Shown piece after piece: positions 9,442 to 19,073 of a DNA stretch of 45,724 bases. A program made the translations under genes and the position numbers. The notes below the pieces were generated by a model. That model was not told the DNA's origin. It saw nothing but the letters and a program-made list of their open reading frames with translations, and made no database searches. The stretch spans positions 1,341 to 47,064 of the forward strand of contig JAAXJB010000039.1 in the NCBI GenBank assembly GCA_012270065.1. The letters are read 5' to 3'. This DNA is from Rubripirellula sp. GTDB lineage: Bacteria > Planctomycetota > Planctomycetia > Pirellulales > Pirellulaceae. Numbering within the stretch: position 1 is the stretch's first letter; each line of letters starts with the position of its first letter.

Positions 9442-10760
9442 ACCTCCTGCATCCACGCATCTGGCGACTGGGGATCAAGAGTCTATTGTTGCATCCCATG
9501 CGGTCACTTCTGACTGTTCTGGGAATTTTCATTGGTGTCGCCAGTGTTGTTTGGCTCCTTGCAATAGGTGAAGGAATCAGCCGTGAAGCCCAACGTCAGA
9601 TTTCTGAGCTCGGTGCCACCAACATCATTCTGCGATCAGTCATTCCCCCGGACGATTCGGTAAGTGAATCAAACTTTTATGTGAAATATGGCATACGCCG
9701 ATCAGATGTCGCTGCCTTGACCGAAATCGAGACGATCAGGAATGCCGTCAGAATTCGTGAAACACGACGAGAAGCTCACTATGGCGCTGTGACGATTGCG
9801 AGTCACCTGGTGGCGTGCACTCCCGAATACTCGGAAATCATGAATTTGCGGCTCGCAAGGGGTAGATTCATTTCCGATATCGATGTGCAGCAACGTGCAA
9901 ATGTGTGTGTGCTCGCAGCCGAAGCGGCGGACCTTTTCTTCTCTACCGAAGATCCAATGGGCAAGGTAATTCGCATTCGCGAATTGCCTTACGTAGTTGT
10001 CGGAGTGATGGAACCGAGAACTCCAACAGCTGGCATCGGTGGTTCCATCGCCGCCCAGGACTTCGCGAAAGATATCTACATCCCTCTGGATACATTTTGG
10101 CAGCGCATTGGAGATCGCGTGCTCTTCGTGCAATCAGGGCAACGGACAGGGGAGGAGGTTGAATTGAGCCAAATCACCTTCCAGGTTGAATCTTCCGACC
10201 ACGTGCTACCCACTGCTGCTGCAATCAGAAGAACGATGCAAAAACTTCACACCGAGACGGACTATGCAGTCGTTGTTCCGCTTGAATTGCTTGAGCAAGC
10301 GAAGACAACCCGTTTGATGTTCATGGTTTTCATGGGCATGATTGCGGCGGTGACACTGATCGTTGGCGGCATCGGCATCATGAATATCATGCTTGCAACC
10401 GTCACCGAGCGAACTCGGGAAATTGGTATCAGACGGGCTCTTGGAGCCACCCGAAAAGACATCACACGTCAATTTCTAGCCGAGACAATTGTGCTTTCCG
10501 CGCTCGGCGGAATTGCCGGGATTGTCGGAGGCATGACATGCCCTCAGTTGATGGGATGGCTTCGTCAGGCACTGCAATCGTCAATTCCCGAGGCAATGAA
10601 CAATCTTCCCGACGCGATCCGGAATGTAACCCCAGTCATTGTGCCCTGGTCGATCCCGCTGGCGTTTGCAATCTCCGTTGCCGTGGGCATTTTCTTTGGC
10701 CTTTACCCAGCCACCCGGGCCGCTCGAATGGATCCCATTGAAGCACTCAGACGTGAATGA
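9438..10760 (+). CDS. ABC transporter permease, MacB/FtsX type
   Basis: The 440-residue protein has the MacB-like layout: an N-terminal membrane segment (LLTVLGIFIGVASVVWLLAI), a periplasmic MacB_PCD domain of about 230 residues, and three C-terminal membrane segments forming the FtsX domain. The coupling motif is TERTREIGIRRALGATRKDI. MacB-type permeases use ATP to drive export of macrolides, peptides or lipoproteins with a HlyD-like adaptor, which is exactly the partner encoded four bases upstream. The usual neighbouring ATPase gene is missing: the next genes are on the other strand and unrelated. The ATPase must be supplied from elsewhere. Confidence 0.9.
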   Translation: MNLLHPRIWRLGIKSLLLHPMRSLLTVLGIFIGVASVVWLLAIGEGISREAQRQISELGATNIILRSVIPPDDSVSESNFYVKYGIRRSDVAALTEIETIRNAVRIRETRREAHYGAVTIASHLVACTPEYSEIMNLRLARGRFISDIDVQQRANVCVLAAEAADLFFSTEDPMGKVIRIRELPYVVVGVMEPRTPTAGIGGSIAAQDFAKDIYIPLDTFWQRIGDRVLFVQSGQRTGEEVELSQITFQVESSDHVLPTAAAIRRTMQKLHTETDYAVVVPLELLEQAKTTRLMFMVFMGMIAAVTLIVGGIGIMNIMLATVTERTREIGIRRALGATRKDITRQFLAETIVLSALGGIAGIVGGMTCPQLMGWLRQALQSSIPEAMNNLPDAIRNVTPVIVPWSIPLAFAISVAVGIFFGLYPATRAARMDPIEALRRE

Positions 10761-10839
10761 CGATCACTGGTGAGCTGCCGATCCCGCAAAAGTCCGAACC
10801 CCAAATCAGAACAGAAACACAACCGTCAAAATAATTGCG

Positions 10840-13614
10840 TTACCTCAAGGACACCAGAAAAGCCAGCAGGTCTGCAACTTCCTGAGCAGTCAGTTCAGCG
10901 ATCAGACCAGTAGGCATCAGCGACTCGGACTGAATCCGTCTCGAATCAACATCCACTTTTCCAATTCGATGATTTTGACCGTCTGCTGAACGTAGAATTA
11001 CCTCAGAATCAGTATCCCGAACCAGCAAGCCAGTGACCAGCTTGCCATCGATGGTCAGAATCTGATGGCTCCGGTATTTATTTTCAATCAGTCTGGAAGG
11101 CTCAAGAATACTTTCCAACAGTTCACGCTTCGAACGACGCTGTCCGATTCCATCCATATCGGGACCAATACTCTGACCGCTCCCCTGCACGCGATGACAC
11201 GAAATGCACTGCATGGCTTGCCCGTCAAGGAAACGCGCTCGTCCACGTTCCGCATCGCCAACCATTTTCAACAGTGACTCTCGATCAACGCTTTGTCCTA
11301 ATCTTTTTTTCCTTTGTTCCAGCGGCAAGTACTGTTCAAATAACGCCGCACTGAATGGTGTTCCCGTCGTCTGTTCCTGTTGCGCAATTACTTGCAACTG
11401 CTGTTGATTCATTTCCTCATTGAAAAGCAGATTTGAAAGGCGTGTCAGAGCATCTGAGGTAGCATTCGCACCAACATCGCTTCCGGTCAGCGCGACAGCT
11501 TCCGGTTTCTCAAGAGACACAATCCACTGGTACACCAACCGCAGTCCCTCGCGATGAATGTCTCGACTTCCCAGCTTTGGCATGTGTCCCACCCCACTGG
11601 TTGCCATGCGATAGAACAGGGTTGACTTGTCTGGTTGGCCTGATGCTACCACTTTGGCATTTGTAATTCCGAATGCCCCCTGAGTTGGCGCTTCGTCGAT
11701 AACATTCATCTGCTCTCGGGCAGTTGAAAAAGAAAGATCAGCCGGAACCGTTCCGCCTCCACCGCGACGATGACAATGTGCGCAGTTCGCTGCCAGATAG
11801 GATCGCGCACGATCCTCAAGCGAACAGGTTGAATCCGCGGGATTCACCATGCTTCCAATTTTCCATCCTGGTGGTGCTGAACGATCGAGCACACCGCTTT
11901 CGACCAACTGTGAAATCTGGGACTGCGGCAGGTTTTCCAATGAAAATCCAACTGCCCCACCATTCTGGCGTCCATGGCAGGATCGGCATTGAGCACGATT
12001 TTGCACTTTCCACGATGTGGTTAGCACACGGCCGTCTGCTGATTCGTACTTGATCTGCTTTTCAATCCCATCGGCCCCGACGAGATCAGCATCAGTCTGT
12101 TTTTCATTCCACAGATAGCTATACGGCTGCCAATTGATTCCATCAAAATGCAACAATTGTGTTTCAACTCGAGTGTCACCCAAAAAGATCGTCTTGACGA
12201 AGACCGTACCCGCAGGATATCGCCAAGCCCGTTGCAACCGGGCGGTCTGGATCGTCTGCTGACCAGGGACTGCAATCAGAAATTCGCTCGTCGCCTCTCC
12301 CTGCCACGAAGCTGATGAAATGTCATACGGTCTGACTCCCGTTTGTGGCACCATATCCTGTGTATTGCGAAAGAGCCCCGTGGTGCTCAATTTTTTTGGA
12401 AACTCATCGGTCAAGCCAACAACCTGATTACGCACCAATTCGTAAATTCCACCGTCGTAACCTACCACAAGAGTTTCATTTTCCGGTGTCTCGGCAAAGG
12501 TGATGATGGGAATTCCGGTTTCAGCAAGAACAGGATTCCACGTCACCTGTTTTCCTTCATGACGTAATCCCCAAAGCAAGCCGGTAACATAATCACCATA
12601 CAAATACACACCCTCAAGCTCGGGAAGTTTCTTTCCACGGTAAACCTGCCCTCCTGTCACCGATTGCCCTAGCGAATGAGGATAAGCGACAAGTGGCAAC
12701 TCAACGGGTGTGGGGCCCTGCTGAATATCACGACGGATGGCCTGCGGTCCTTCAAAGATGCTCCAGCCGTAGTTTCCCCCGCTTTTGACATCAAAAATCA
12801 TTTCCCACAATTCCCAACCCACGTCCCCGCACAGTATCTGGTCTGTGTCAGGAACGATGGTGAAACGCCATGGATTTCTGAAACCATAGGCAAAAATCTC
12901 ACCTCGCGCGCCGGGAACGTTAACAAAGGGATTTTCAGGTGGAATGGAATAGCTTCGACCTTTCGATGGATGATCAACATCGATTCGACAGATGGACGAA
13001 CGCAAATCAGAAAGGTCCTGACTTACATCGTATTCATCAGGTGGAAACGGCTTTGCTCCGTCACCTGCCGAAAAATAAAGCAACCCCTTTGAATCAAACC
13101 GAATCGCACAGCCGTTATGCCCACCCGACGGCCATGTCAGCAAAACTTCTTCACTTCCCAGATCGACCCGAAATGGTTCGCTTTCACTGACAATAAAACG
13201 GGACAGCCTCGAACCGTCTGGGCGAGCGACAGGATCACCTGCATAAGCCAGAAAAAGCTGCCGATTATTTGCAAAGTCAGGATGCAATGCGAACCCATAC
13301 GCCCGCCTGAACTTCTCAATCAACGGCTTGAAATCGGCAACCAGATCTGCCTTGGCACAATTGCCATCATTCTCAAAAACAAAAAGCTTACCTGTGACCT
13401 CCAGAAGCATCATCTTGTTGGACTGGGGAACAGCCATCAATTCAACAGGCTGATTGAATTGCAACTTGGGATAAACACGTTGCACTGAAAAAGGCTTGGG
13501 AGCCTCTGGTGAACCGATGATCCGGGAAGTTTCCCAACCTGGCCGTTCGCCCGACCACACAGCGGATGACAAAACCACAACGAAAGTCAGAATTAAAATC
13601 AGCTGATTGTGCAT
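10840..13614 (-). CDS. Secreted sugar dehydrogenase fused to three c-type heme domains
   Basis: This 924-residue exported protein has three modules. After a signal peptide (MHNQLILILTFVVVLSSAVWSG) comes a glucose/sorbosone-dehydrogenase-type beta-propeller (about residues 40-400, with FALHPDF, GGHNGCAIRFDSKGLLYFSAGD, YGFRNPWRF and GDVGWELWEMI). It normally binds PQQ and oxidises sugars. The middle part (about 410-700) resembles the SO2930/HNE_0200 family diheme cytochromes, with CRSCH (543-547) and CAHCH (611-615). The C-terminal part (about 785-920) is a planctomycete heme-binding domain with CISCH at 803-807. Electrons from sugar oxidation could pass along the hemes within one chain. ATG 13614 is preferred over GTG 13629 because AAGAGA lies upstream. 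Substrate and cofactor are inferred from family. Confidence 0.88.
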   Translation of the reverse strand: MHNQLILILTFVVVLSSAVWSGERPGWETSRIIGSPEAPKPFSVQRVYPKLQFNQPVELMAVPQSNKMMLLEVTGKLFVFENDGNCAKADLVADFKPLIEKFRRAYGFALHPDFANNRQLFLAYAGDPVARPDGSRLSRFIVSESEPFRVDLGSEEVLLTWPSGGHNGCAIRFDSKGLLYFSAGDGAKPFPPDEYDVSQDLSDLRSSICRIDVDHPSKGRSYSIPPENPFVNVPGARGEIFAYGFRNPWRFTIVPDTDQILCGDVGWELWEMIFDVKSGGNYGWSIFEGPQAIRRDIQQGPTPVELPLVAYPHSLGQSVTGGQVYRGKKLPELEGVYLYGDYVTGLLWGLRHEGKQVTWNPVLAETGIPIITFAETPENETLVVGYDGGIYELVRNQVVGLTDEFPKKLSTTGLFRNTQDMVPQTGVRPYDISSASWQGEATSEFLIAVPGQQTIQTARLQRAWRYPAGTVFVKTIFLGDTRVETQLLHFDGINWQPYSYLWNEKQTDADLVGADGIEKQIKYESADGRVLTTSWKVQNRAQCRSCHGRQNGGAVGFSLENLPQSQISQLVESGVLDRSAPPGWKIGSMVNPADSTCSLEDRARSYLAANCAHCHRRGGGGTVPADLSFSTAREQMNVIDEAPTQGAFGITNAKVVASGQPDKSTLFYRMATSGVGHMPKLGSRDIHREGLRLVYQWIVSLEKPEAVALTGSDVGANATSDALTRLSNLLFNEEMNQQQLQVIAQQEQTTGTPFSAALFEQYLPLEQRKKRLGQSVDRESLLKMVGDAERGRARFLDGQAMQCISCHRVQGSGQSIGPDMDGIGQRRSKRELLESILEPSRLIENKYRSHQILTIDGKLVTGLLVRDTDSEVILRSADGQNHRIGKVDVDSRRIQSESLMPTGLIAELTAQEVADLLAFLVSLR

Positions 13615-13844
13615 CACAGATCTCTTCACACATACATGGAGTGGTTCAATACCGAGAATGGAGATACAGACTCAGCCGGGGTGAACGGTACCCTGAATAC
13701 AACCTTCAAGAGAGTAGATGCTTGACCTCAGGAACCCCTTCAGCAGACAGACATGTCATCAACAGAAGGATTTGTCGACAGGGAACGGAGCATAGAATAG
13801 ATACCGCAATGGCCCGGTGCAATCGAATCCTGCTAAACGGTCAA

Positions 13845-15296
13845 TCAGGCAAGAATATCCTGAATGACTTTTCCATGGACATCGGTTAGGCGATAGTCCC
13901 TCCCCTGAAAACGGTAAGTCAATTTTTCGTGGTCAAAGCCCAATTGATGCAATATCGTTGCCTGTAAATCATGGACATGGACTGGATTCTCGGCGACGCT
14001 GAACCCCAACTCATCGGAACTTCCATAGTCAAGTCCTCCCTTGACTCCGCCGCCGGCCATCCACATGGAAAACACATCGGGGTAATGGTCGCGTCCAAGC
14101 ACAGAACCTTTCGCGGTACGACCTTCACGGAAAGGCGTGCGTCCAAATTCTCCACCCCATACAACCAATGTGTCTTTCAGCAAATCACGTTGCTTCAAAT
14201 CCTTGATCAGAGCAGCCACCGGTTTGTCCATGGTCGCGCACTTTTTAGTCAAGCCGTCAGTCAAACCCTCCTGTTTACCAGTTCCATGGAAGTCCCAGCC
14301 CCAGTCAAACAACTGTACAAAACGGACACCGGATTCCACCAATCTTCTCGCCAACAGGCAGTTGTTCGCCAAACTGGAACCACCGACGGTTGCTCCATAC
14401 CGATCGAGAGTTGCCTGAGACTCCTGTGAAATGTCCATCACTTCAGGTACAGCAGTTTGCATTCGGAACGCAAGTTCGTACTGCGAAATCCTGGTCAATG
14501 TTTCGGGATGCCCCAATTCACCCGCCTGAATCTCATTGAGATCACGAAGCGCATCAAGGCTCAGCCTTCGCATGTTACGATCCATGCCCTTTGGATTGGA
14601 TGAATAGAGAACGGGGTCTCCTTTGGATCGACACTGCACTCCCTGATAGACCGATGGCAGGAATCCACTTCCGAAAGAATTTTTTCCTCCGTTTGGCTGC
14701 ACTCCACTGGATATCAGAACTACGAATCCTGGCAGATTCTCATTCTCACTCCCCAATCCATAAGTGACCCATGACCCGATGGATGGCCTGCCAGAGCGTG
14801 GTGACCCCGTGTAAACCAACAATTCAGCTGGTGCATGATTGAACTGCTCCGTGTGCATTGAATGCACCACGCACATTTCATCGGCAATGTCGTGAAAATT
14901 CGGAATGGCATCCGACATCCACATTCCTGATTCACCGACCTGTGACCACTTTCTCGGTGAACCCAGTAGTTTTGGGACACCGGAAGTGAATGCAAATTTT
15001 CGACCAGCCAGAAACTCATCAGGACAATCTTCAGCATTCCGCTTCACCAACTCGGGCTTGCGATCAAACAAATCAAGATTCGGTGGCGATCCAGTCATGT
15101 GCAAATAGATCACACGCTTGGCTTTTGCCTGAAAATGCGGAGTCTGAACTGCCAGAGGATTAGCTGCGTTTCGCTCGGCTCTGCTGTTTTCGCTGGCCAA
15201 CAAGCTGTTGAGTGCAATCCCACCCAAACCAGCAGCAGACTGCTGCAGAAAATGTCGACGGGTCTGTTGACGCATTTGCTCGAAAAAGTCTGTCAT
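13845..15296 (-). CDS. DUF1501 domain protein with Tat signal
   Basis: This 483-residue protein belongs to the DUF1501 family (alkaline-phosphatase/sulfatase-like fold), very abundant in Planctomycetes. It begins with a twin-arginine signal, RRHFLQQSAAGLGG (residues 13-26), so it is exported folded. Family landmarks are VIYLHMTGSPPNLDLFD, SMHTEQFNHAPAE, GRPSIGSWVTYGLG, LARRLVESGVRFVQLFD, and VWGGEFGRTPFREG with GRDHYPDVFSMWMAGGGVKGG. The biochemical function is not established. It lies 48 bases downstream of the PSD1 gene; this pair is a standard planctomycete gene couple thought to be used in polysaccharide breakdown. The sugar dehydrogenase gene follows after about 230 bases. Confidence 0.92.
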   Translation of the reverse strand: MTDFFEQMRQQTRRHFLQQSAAGLGGIALNSLLASENSRAERNAANPLAVQTPHFQAKAKRVIYLHMTGSPPNLDLFDRKPELVKRNAEDCPDEFLAGRKFAFTSGVPKLLGSPRKWSQVGESGMWMSDAIPNFHDIADEMCVVHSMHTEQFNHAPAELLVYTGSPRSGRPSIGSWVTYGLGSENENLPGFVVLISSGVQPNGGKNSFGSGFLPSVYQGVQCRSKGDPVLYSSNPKGMDRNMRRLSLDALRDLNEIQAGELGHPETLTRISQYELAFRMQTAVPEVMDISQESQATLDRYGATVGGSSLANNCLLARRLVESGVRFVQLFDWGWDFHGTGKQEGLTDGLTKKCATMDKPVAALIKDLKQRDLLKDTLVVWGGEFGRTPFREGRTAKGSVLGRDHYPDVFSMWMAGGGVKGGLDYGSSDELGFSVAENPVHVHDLQATILHQLGFDHEKLTYRFQGRDYRLTDVHGKVIQDILA

Positions 15297-15344
15297 GACA
15301 ATTTACAAAATGGTTGATCTGAATAAGAAAAATAAAAAGCGGTC

Positions 15345-18300
15345 TCAACGTTTCATGAACATTTCATCAAGATTCAAAATCACATTTGCTACGACCGTCC
15401 ATGCAGCATACTCAACCGCGTTTCCACCCTGGGGCAACGCGCCAACTGGAACAGTCGCCATCTGCTCCGCCAGCTGATGCTGCCCTTGGTACTTGCTGAA
15501 AACGGACTGGAATAATTGCGTGATTCGCAAGATTTCGGCATCGGTCGGATCACGAAGCAAACACCTCCTGAATGCGTACTGGATCCTTTCCTCCGTCTCT
15601 TTGCCATGAGCAATCATCTTCCTCGCCAGCGTCTGAGCGGCTTCGACATAGACAGGATCATTCAGGGTAACCAACGCCTGCAAGGGTGTGTTGGTACGGA
15701 TACGACGAACAGTGCAAACCTCCCGGTTTGGAGCATCGAACTGTGCCATGGACGGATATGGGCTGGATCGGCGCCAAGAAGTATAGATACCCCTCCGATA
15801 ACGATTCTCACCGCTGCTTGCCTGCCAGTCAGTTGCTGACCCGAAGGCCGCCTTCAGTCCCAATGATGGTTGTGGGGGTTTTACGGGCGGACCGTACATA
15901 CGATCGCTCAATAATCCACTGACAAAAAGTGCCTGATCTCTGACCATTTCCGCGGAGATCCGGAACCGCGGGCCCCTCGCGTAAAACCGGTTTGCCGGAT
16001 CAGCAGATTGCAATTTCCTGTCAGATCGCGAACTCTGGCGATAGGTCGCCGAAGTCACCAGAACCGTCAGAAGCTGCTTGAGGTCCCATCCGCCATCACG
16101 AAGTTCGACTGCCAACCAGTCAAGCAATGCTGGATGCGAAGGCAACTCACCCTGTGAACCGAATTCCTCACTTGTCTGAACAATGCCGACGCCAAAAACC
16201 TCTTCCCAATGACGATTCGCAATCACCCGTGCCGTCAGCGGATTTTCATCATCAACCAACCACTTTGCCAAAGCGAGACGGTCTCGTTTTGAACCGTCTG
16301 GAAGGGGGTGAAAGATCTCGGGAGTTCCCTCTTCAACAAGCTCACCCGTGTTCTTGTAATCACCTCGAATCTGAATGCGTGTCTCGCGTCTGGCTGCATC
16401 AGCCAACTGCGTCATGACCGGCACGGTCGTGGCGGGTTTGATAGCCTGTAAACTCGCCTTGGCTTTGTTCAACGCTGTCCTTTCAGTCTCCAGCAGCGGT
16501 GTGATTTTCCGGAAGTAGTCCGACAACTTGCTGGCTTCGTTTTCGTCAAGCCTGTCTTCTTTCTGGTATCTCCGGACAAGCCCGAGCACATCCGCTGGAA
16601 TCGCGGCAATTTTTGAAACTCCCCGATCCGAAGTCATTGCGATACGGAATCGATCCAGCAGGTGCCCCGAGTGCACGGAATCTTGACGAATCGTAAGAAT
16701 CAGTTCTCCGTCTTCCAGAAACACAGGTTGACTTGGCAGCATCGTGAGCGAATGCGGTTGCCCCTGATAAGGTGCTATGGCCCAACCATTCCGATCATCT
16801 TTCAGCGCATCAGTGGCGGGAAATCCATCCTGTTCATGATCAGCGTACGCTGCTACCAACGGAAATCTGGAAGGCCCACCGGTATTGAATTCCGAACTGG
16901 GCGATGGCACACCCACGGGGATCTCATCCCAGACAGGGTTACGATTTCCATCCAACAGTGAAACACGATATCCCTTCAAACGCTGCTGAATGGCATCCGC
17001 TCCGTCAGTACGATTCCAAATCACAACCCGCTCGACAGACATGACCTTTCCCAGATCAATTTCAATCCACGGATCTTTCTCGATCTTTGTGTGACTGACG
17101 GATCGATTGTTGAAATTTCCATCGGTCTTTCCATCGTTGACGTACTCGCTCTTTCCACCAAAATCCTCTGAACTGGCGGTGACGCTACCTTCTGTGGCGA
17201 CATTCTTTCCGTCAACGAAGGCTTCTATCTCCGCCAGGTGGATCATTTTTCCTGAACCCGGCAAATCAACCCGGATGTACTTCGCATCGATTGCGTTTCT
17301 GCCTCTTTTCTGGATCATCGCCTTCACGTTGGTAACAACAAAATTGTCGGACTGCTCCATAGGCACTTCCAATCGCAGCCCGGCAAGGTCAACATTCTTT
17401 AAAGGAAATGTCAGTTCATATTCATCTGTGTCGGCCTTGTCTGCGCTGCCCAGAATCCAGCCATCCTCTTCAGTCAACTGACGTTTACTCGCAGACAGCA
17501 CGGATGGCTGCAAAATGCTCCAAGTGGCATCTGTCTCAAGTTCCTTCAGCCATGCATGCTGCGCTTTTTGCAATTCGGTAGTCGAAGTCGCCATGACTTG
17601 CTGCAGAGAATCAATTTTTTCCTGAAGAATCCGTTGTTGCGAACGCTGATCGTCCGTCCAGACATCAATGATCGGACTCTCATTCCGTCGATCCGCGTCC
17701 TGGGTGTTATTGAAGAAGGAGAAAAATTTGAAGTACTCTTCCTGAGTGATTGGATCGTACTTGTGCGTGTGGCACTGAGCACATGCCATGGTCGTCCCCA
17801 TCCACACCGCCATGGTCGTGTTGACCCGATCAACGACTGCAACGTTTCGGAACTCTTCATCGTTGGTTCCACCTTCATTGTTCGTCAGGGTGTTCCGGTG
17901 GAAAGCGGTTGCGGTCAGTTGCTCCTGCGTCGGATTCTCGAGGAGATCACCAGCAATTTGCTCAATGGTGAACTGGTCAAAAGGTTTATTCGCATTCAGT
18001 GACTTGATTACATAATCTCGAAATGCCCAAATGGTTCTTGGTGGGTCATCTGCGTATCCAGCCGAATCGGCATAGCGAGCGAGATCAAGCCAGACTCGTG
18101 CCCAGCGTTCACCAAACGCTGGTTTCTGCAACAGGCGGCGAACATAGCGTTCGTACGCATCGGATCGCTCATCCTCAACAAATTCCCGCGCCTCTTCCCA
18201 GGAAGGTGGCAGCCCTGTCAGGTCAAGCGAAACACGTCGCGCCAAAGTCAGGCGGTCCGCCTCCGGTGAAGGCTCAAGTCCGCGCGATTCCAAAGCAGAC

Positions 18301-18791
18301 AGCACGAAGTGGTCCACCGGATTGCGCGGCCACGTTTTCAACTTGACGGTCGGCAGCGCAGGGCGTGTCGGTTTTACATAGGACCAGTGTCTGGCAAAGC
18401 TTCCCCCTTCAGCGATCCACTGACGGACAAGCTCGACTTCCTCGCTGCTCAGTCGTCTTCCTTTGCCCTCGGGCGGCATCTTCAGTTCTTCATCATCCGT
18501 CGTCAAACGCTGAATCAACTCGCTTGCGGCTGGTTTCCCTGGCACGATCGCAGCGTACCCTCCCAAGTCGGCACGTGAACCTGCTTCGGTGTCCAACCTC
18601 AAGCCGGCTGCTCTTTCATCTTCATCGGGACCATGGCAGGTCAGACAGTTGTTGGATAGCAAGGGCCTGATCTGAGTGTTGAAATCAATTTCTTCTGCGT
18701 CTGCAAAATTGACATTCACAAGCAACAGAGAAACGAACAGGCCAGGCATCAGCAACGTGACTGCGTTGCAAAATGGTCGAAACAATTTCAT
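15345..18791 (-). CDS. PSD1 family protein: PSCyt1, DUF1549, F5/8 C-like and DUF1553 domains
   Basis: The protein has about 1148 residues with an N-terminal signal peptide (VTLLMPGLFVSLLLVNVNFA). Domains in order are a planctomycete cytochrome c domain with CLTCH at residues 49-53 and MPPEGKGRRLS; DUF1549 (VSLDLTGLPP, WARVWLDLARYADSAGY, and a second CAQCH); a discoidin-like F5/8 type C module (IRVDLPGSGKMIHLAEIEAF, SEYVNDGKTDGNF, DPWIEIDLGKVMSVERVVIWNR); and DUF1553 (VIANRHWEEVFGVGIV, IRTNTPLQALVTLNDPVYVE). These multi-domain heme proteins occur almost only in Planctomycetes and relatives, usually beside DUF1501 as here. The inserted discoidin module suggests glycan binding. ATG 18791 is chosen because it starts the signal peptide; the frame extends further upstream through a palindrome. 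Confidence 0.9.
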   Translation of the reverse strand: MKLFRPFCNAVTLLMPGLFVSLLLVNVNFADAEEIDFNTQIRPLLSNNCLTCHGPDEDERAAGLRLDTEAGSRADLGGYAAIVPGKPAASELIQRLTTDDEELKMPPEGKGRRLSSEEVELVRQWIAEGGSFARHWSYVKPTRPALPTVKLKTWPRNPVDHFVLSALESRGLEPSPEADRLTLARRVSLDLTGLPPSWEEAREFVEDERSDAYERYVRRLLQKPAFGERWARVWLDLARYADSAGYADDPPRTIWAFRDYVIKSLNANKPFDQFTIEQIAGDLLENPTQEQLTATAFHRNTLTNNEGGTNDEEFRNVAVVDRVNTTMAVWMGTTMACAQCHTHKYDPITQEEYFKFFSFFNNTQDADRRNESPIIDVWTDDQRSQQRILQEKIDSLQQVMATSTTELQKAQHAWLKELETDATWSILQPSVLSASKRQLTEEDGWILGSADKADTDEYELTFPLKNVDLAGLRLEVPMEQSDNFVVTNVKAMIQKRGRNAIDAKYIRVDLPGSGKMIHLAEIEAFVDGKNVATEGSVTASSEDFGGKSEYVNDGKTDGNFNNRSVSHTKIEKDPWIEIDLGKVMSVERVVIWNRTDGADAIQQRLKGYRVSLLDGNRNPVWDEIPVGVPSPSSEFNTGGPSRFPLVAAYADHEQDGFPATDALKDDRNGWAIAPYQGQPHSLTMLPSQPVFLEDGELILTIRQDSVHSGHLLDRFRIAMTSDRGVSKIAAIPADVLGLVRRYQKEDRLDENEASKLSDYFRKITPLLETERTALNKAKASLQAIKPATTVPVMTQLADAARRETRIQIRGDYKNTGELVEEGTPEIFHPLPDGSKRDRLALAKWLVDDENPLTARVIANRHWEEVFGVGIVQTSEEFGSQGELPSHPALLDWLAVELRDGGWDLKQLLTVLVTSATYRQSSRSDRKLQSADPANRFYARGPRFRISAEMVRDQALFVSGLLSDRMYGPPVKPPQPSLGLKAAFGSATDWQASSGENRYRRGIYTSWRRSSPYPSMAQFDAPNREVCTVRRIRTNTPLQALVTLNDPVYVEAAQTLARKMIAHGKETEERIQYAFRRCLLRDPTDAEILRITQLFQSVFSKYQGQHQLAEQMATVPVGALPQGGNAVEYAAWTVVANVILNLDEMFMKR

Positions 18792-18860
18792 GACAGCGAA
18801 ACGATTAATGGTCGGGGGTTCAAACAGCCGGTAGTGCTGAGAAACAGGCAGGCGAGCAAG

Positions 18861-18872
18861 GGAACCGGTTCC
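18861..18872. promoter_or_regulatory. Perfect 12-bp palindrome upstream of PSD1
   Basis: GGAACCGGTTCC is a perfect palindrome about 70 bases upstream of the PSD1 start codon and inside its likely leader. It may be an operator; no regulator is encoded next to it. Confidence 0.3.
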
Positions 18873-18958
18873 TTTGGGTCCGAAAATTCCTGTGAAAAAC
18901 AACAGGAAATATCAACCGAGCAGGGTGGTACCGAATCAGTCCCCTTCATTTTAACAGA

Positions 18959-18986
18959 GATTTACCCTCAAGGATTTACCCTCAAG
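18959..18986. repeat. Perfect tandem duplication of a 14-mer
   Basis: GATTTACCCTCAAG occurs twice back to back (18959-18972 and 18973-18986) about 170 bases upstream of the PSD1 start, in the gap before uup. The copies are identical, implying a recent duplication or a paired binding site. Confidence 0.6.
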
Positions 18987-19073
18987 GCCCCGAATGATCG
19001 ACCCTGAAAATATCCATCGTTGCAACTGTTGCCAAGGAAACGCGTGAATCAATGATATTCCGCCTGCGCGTTC

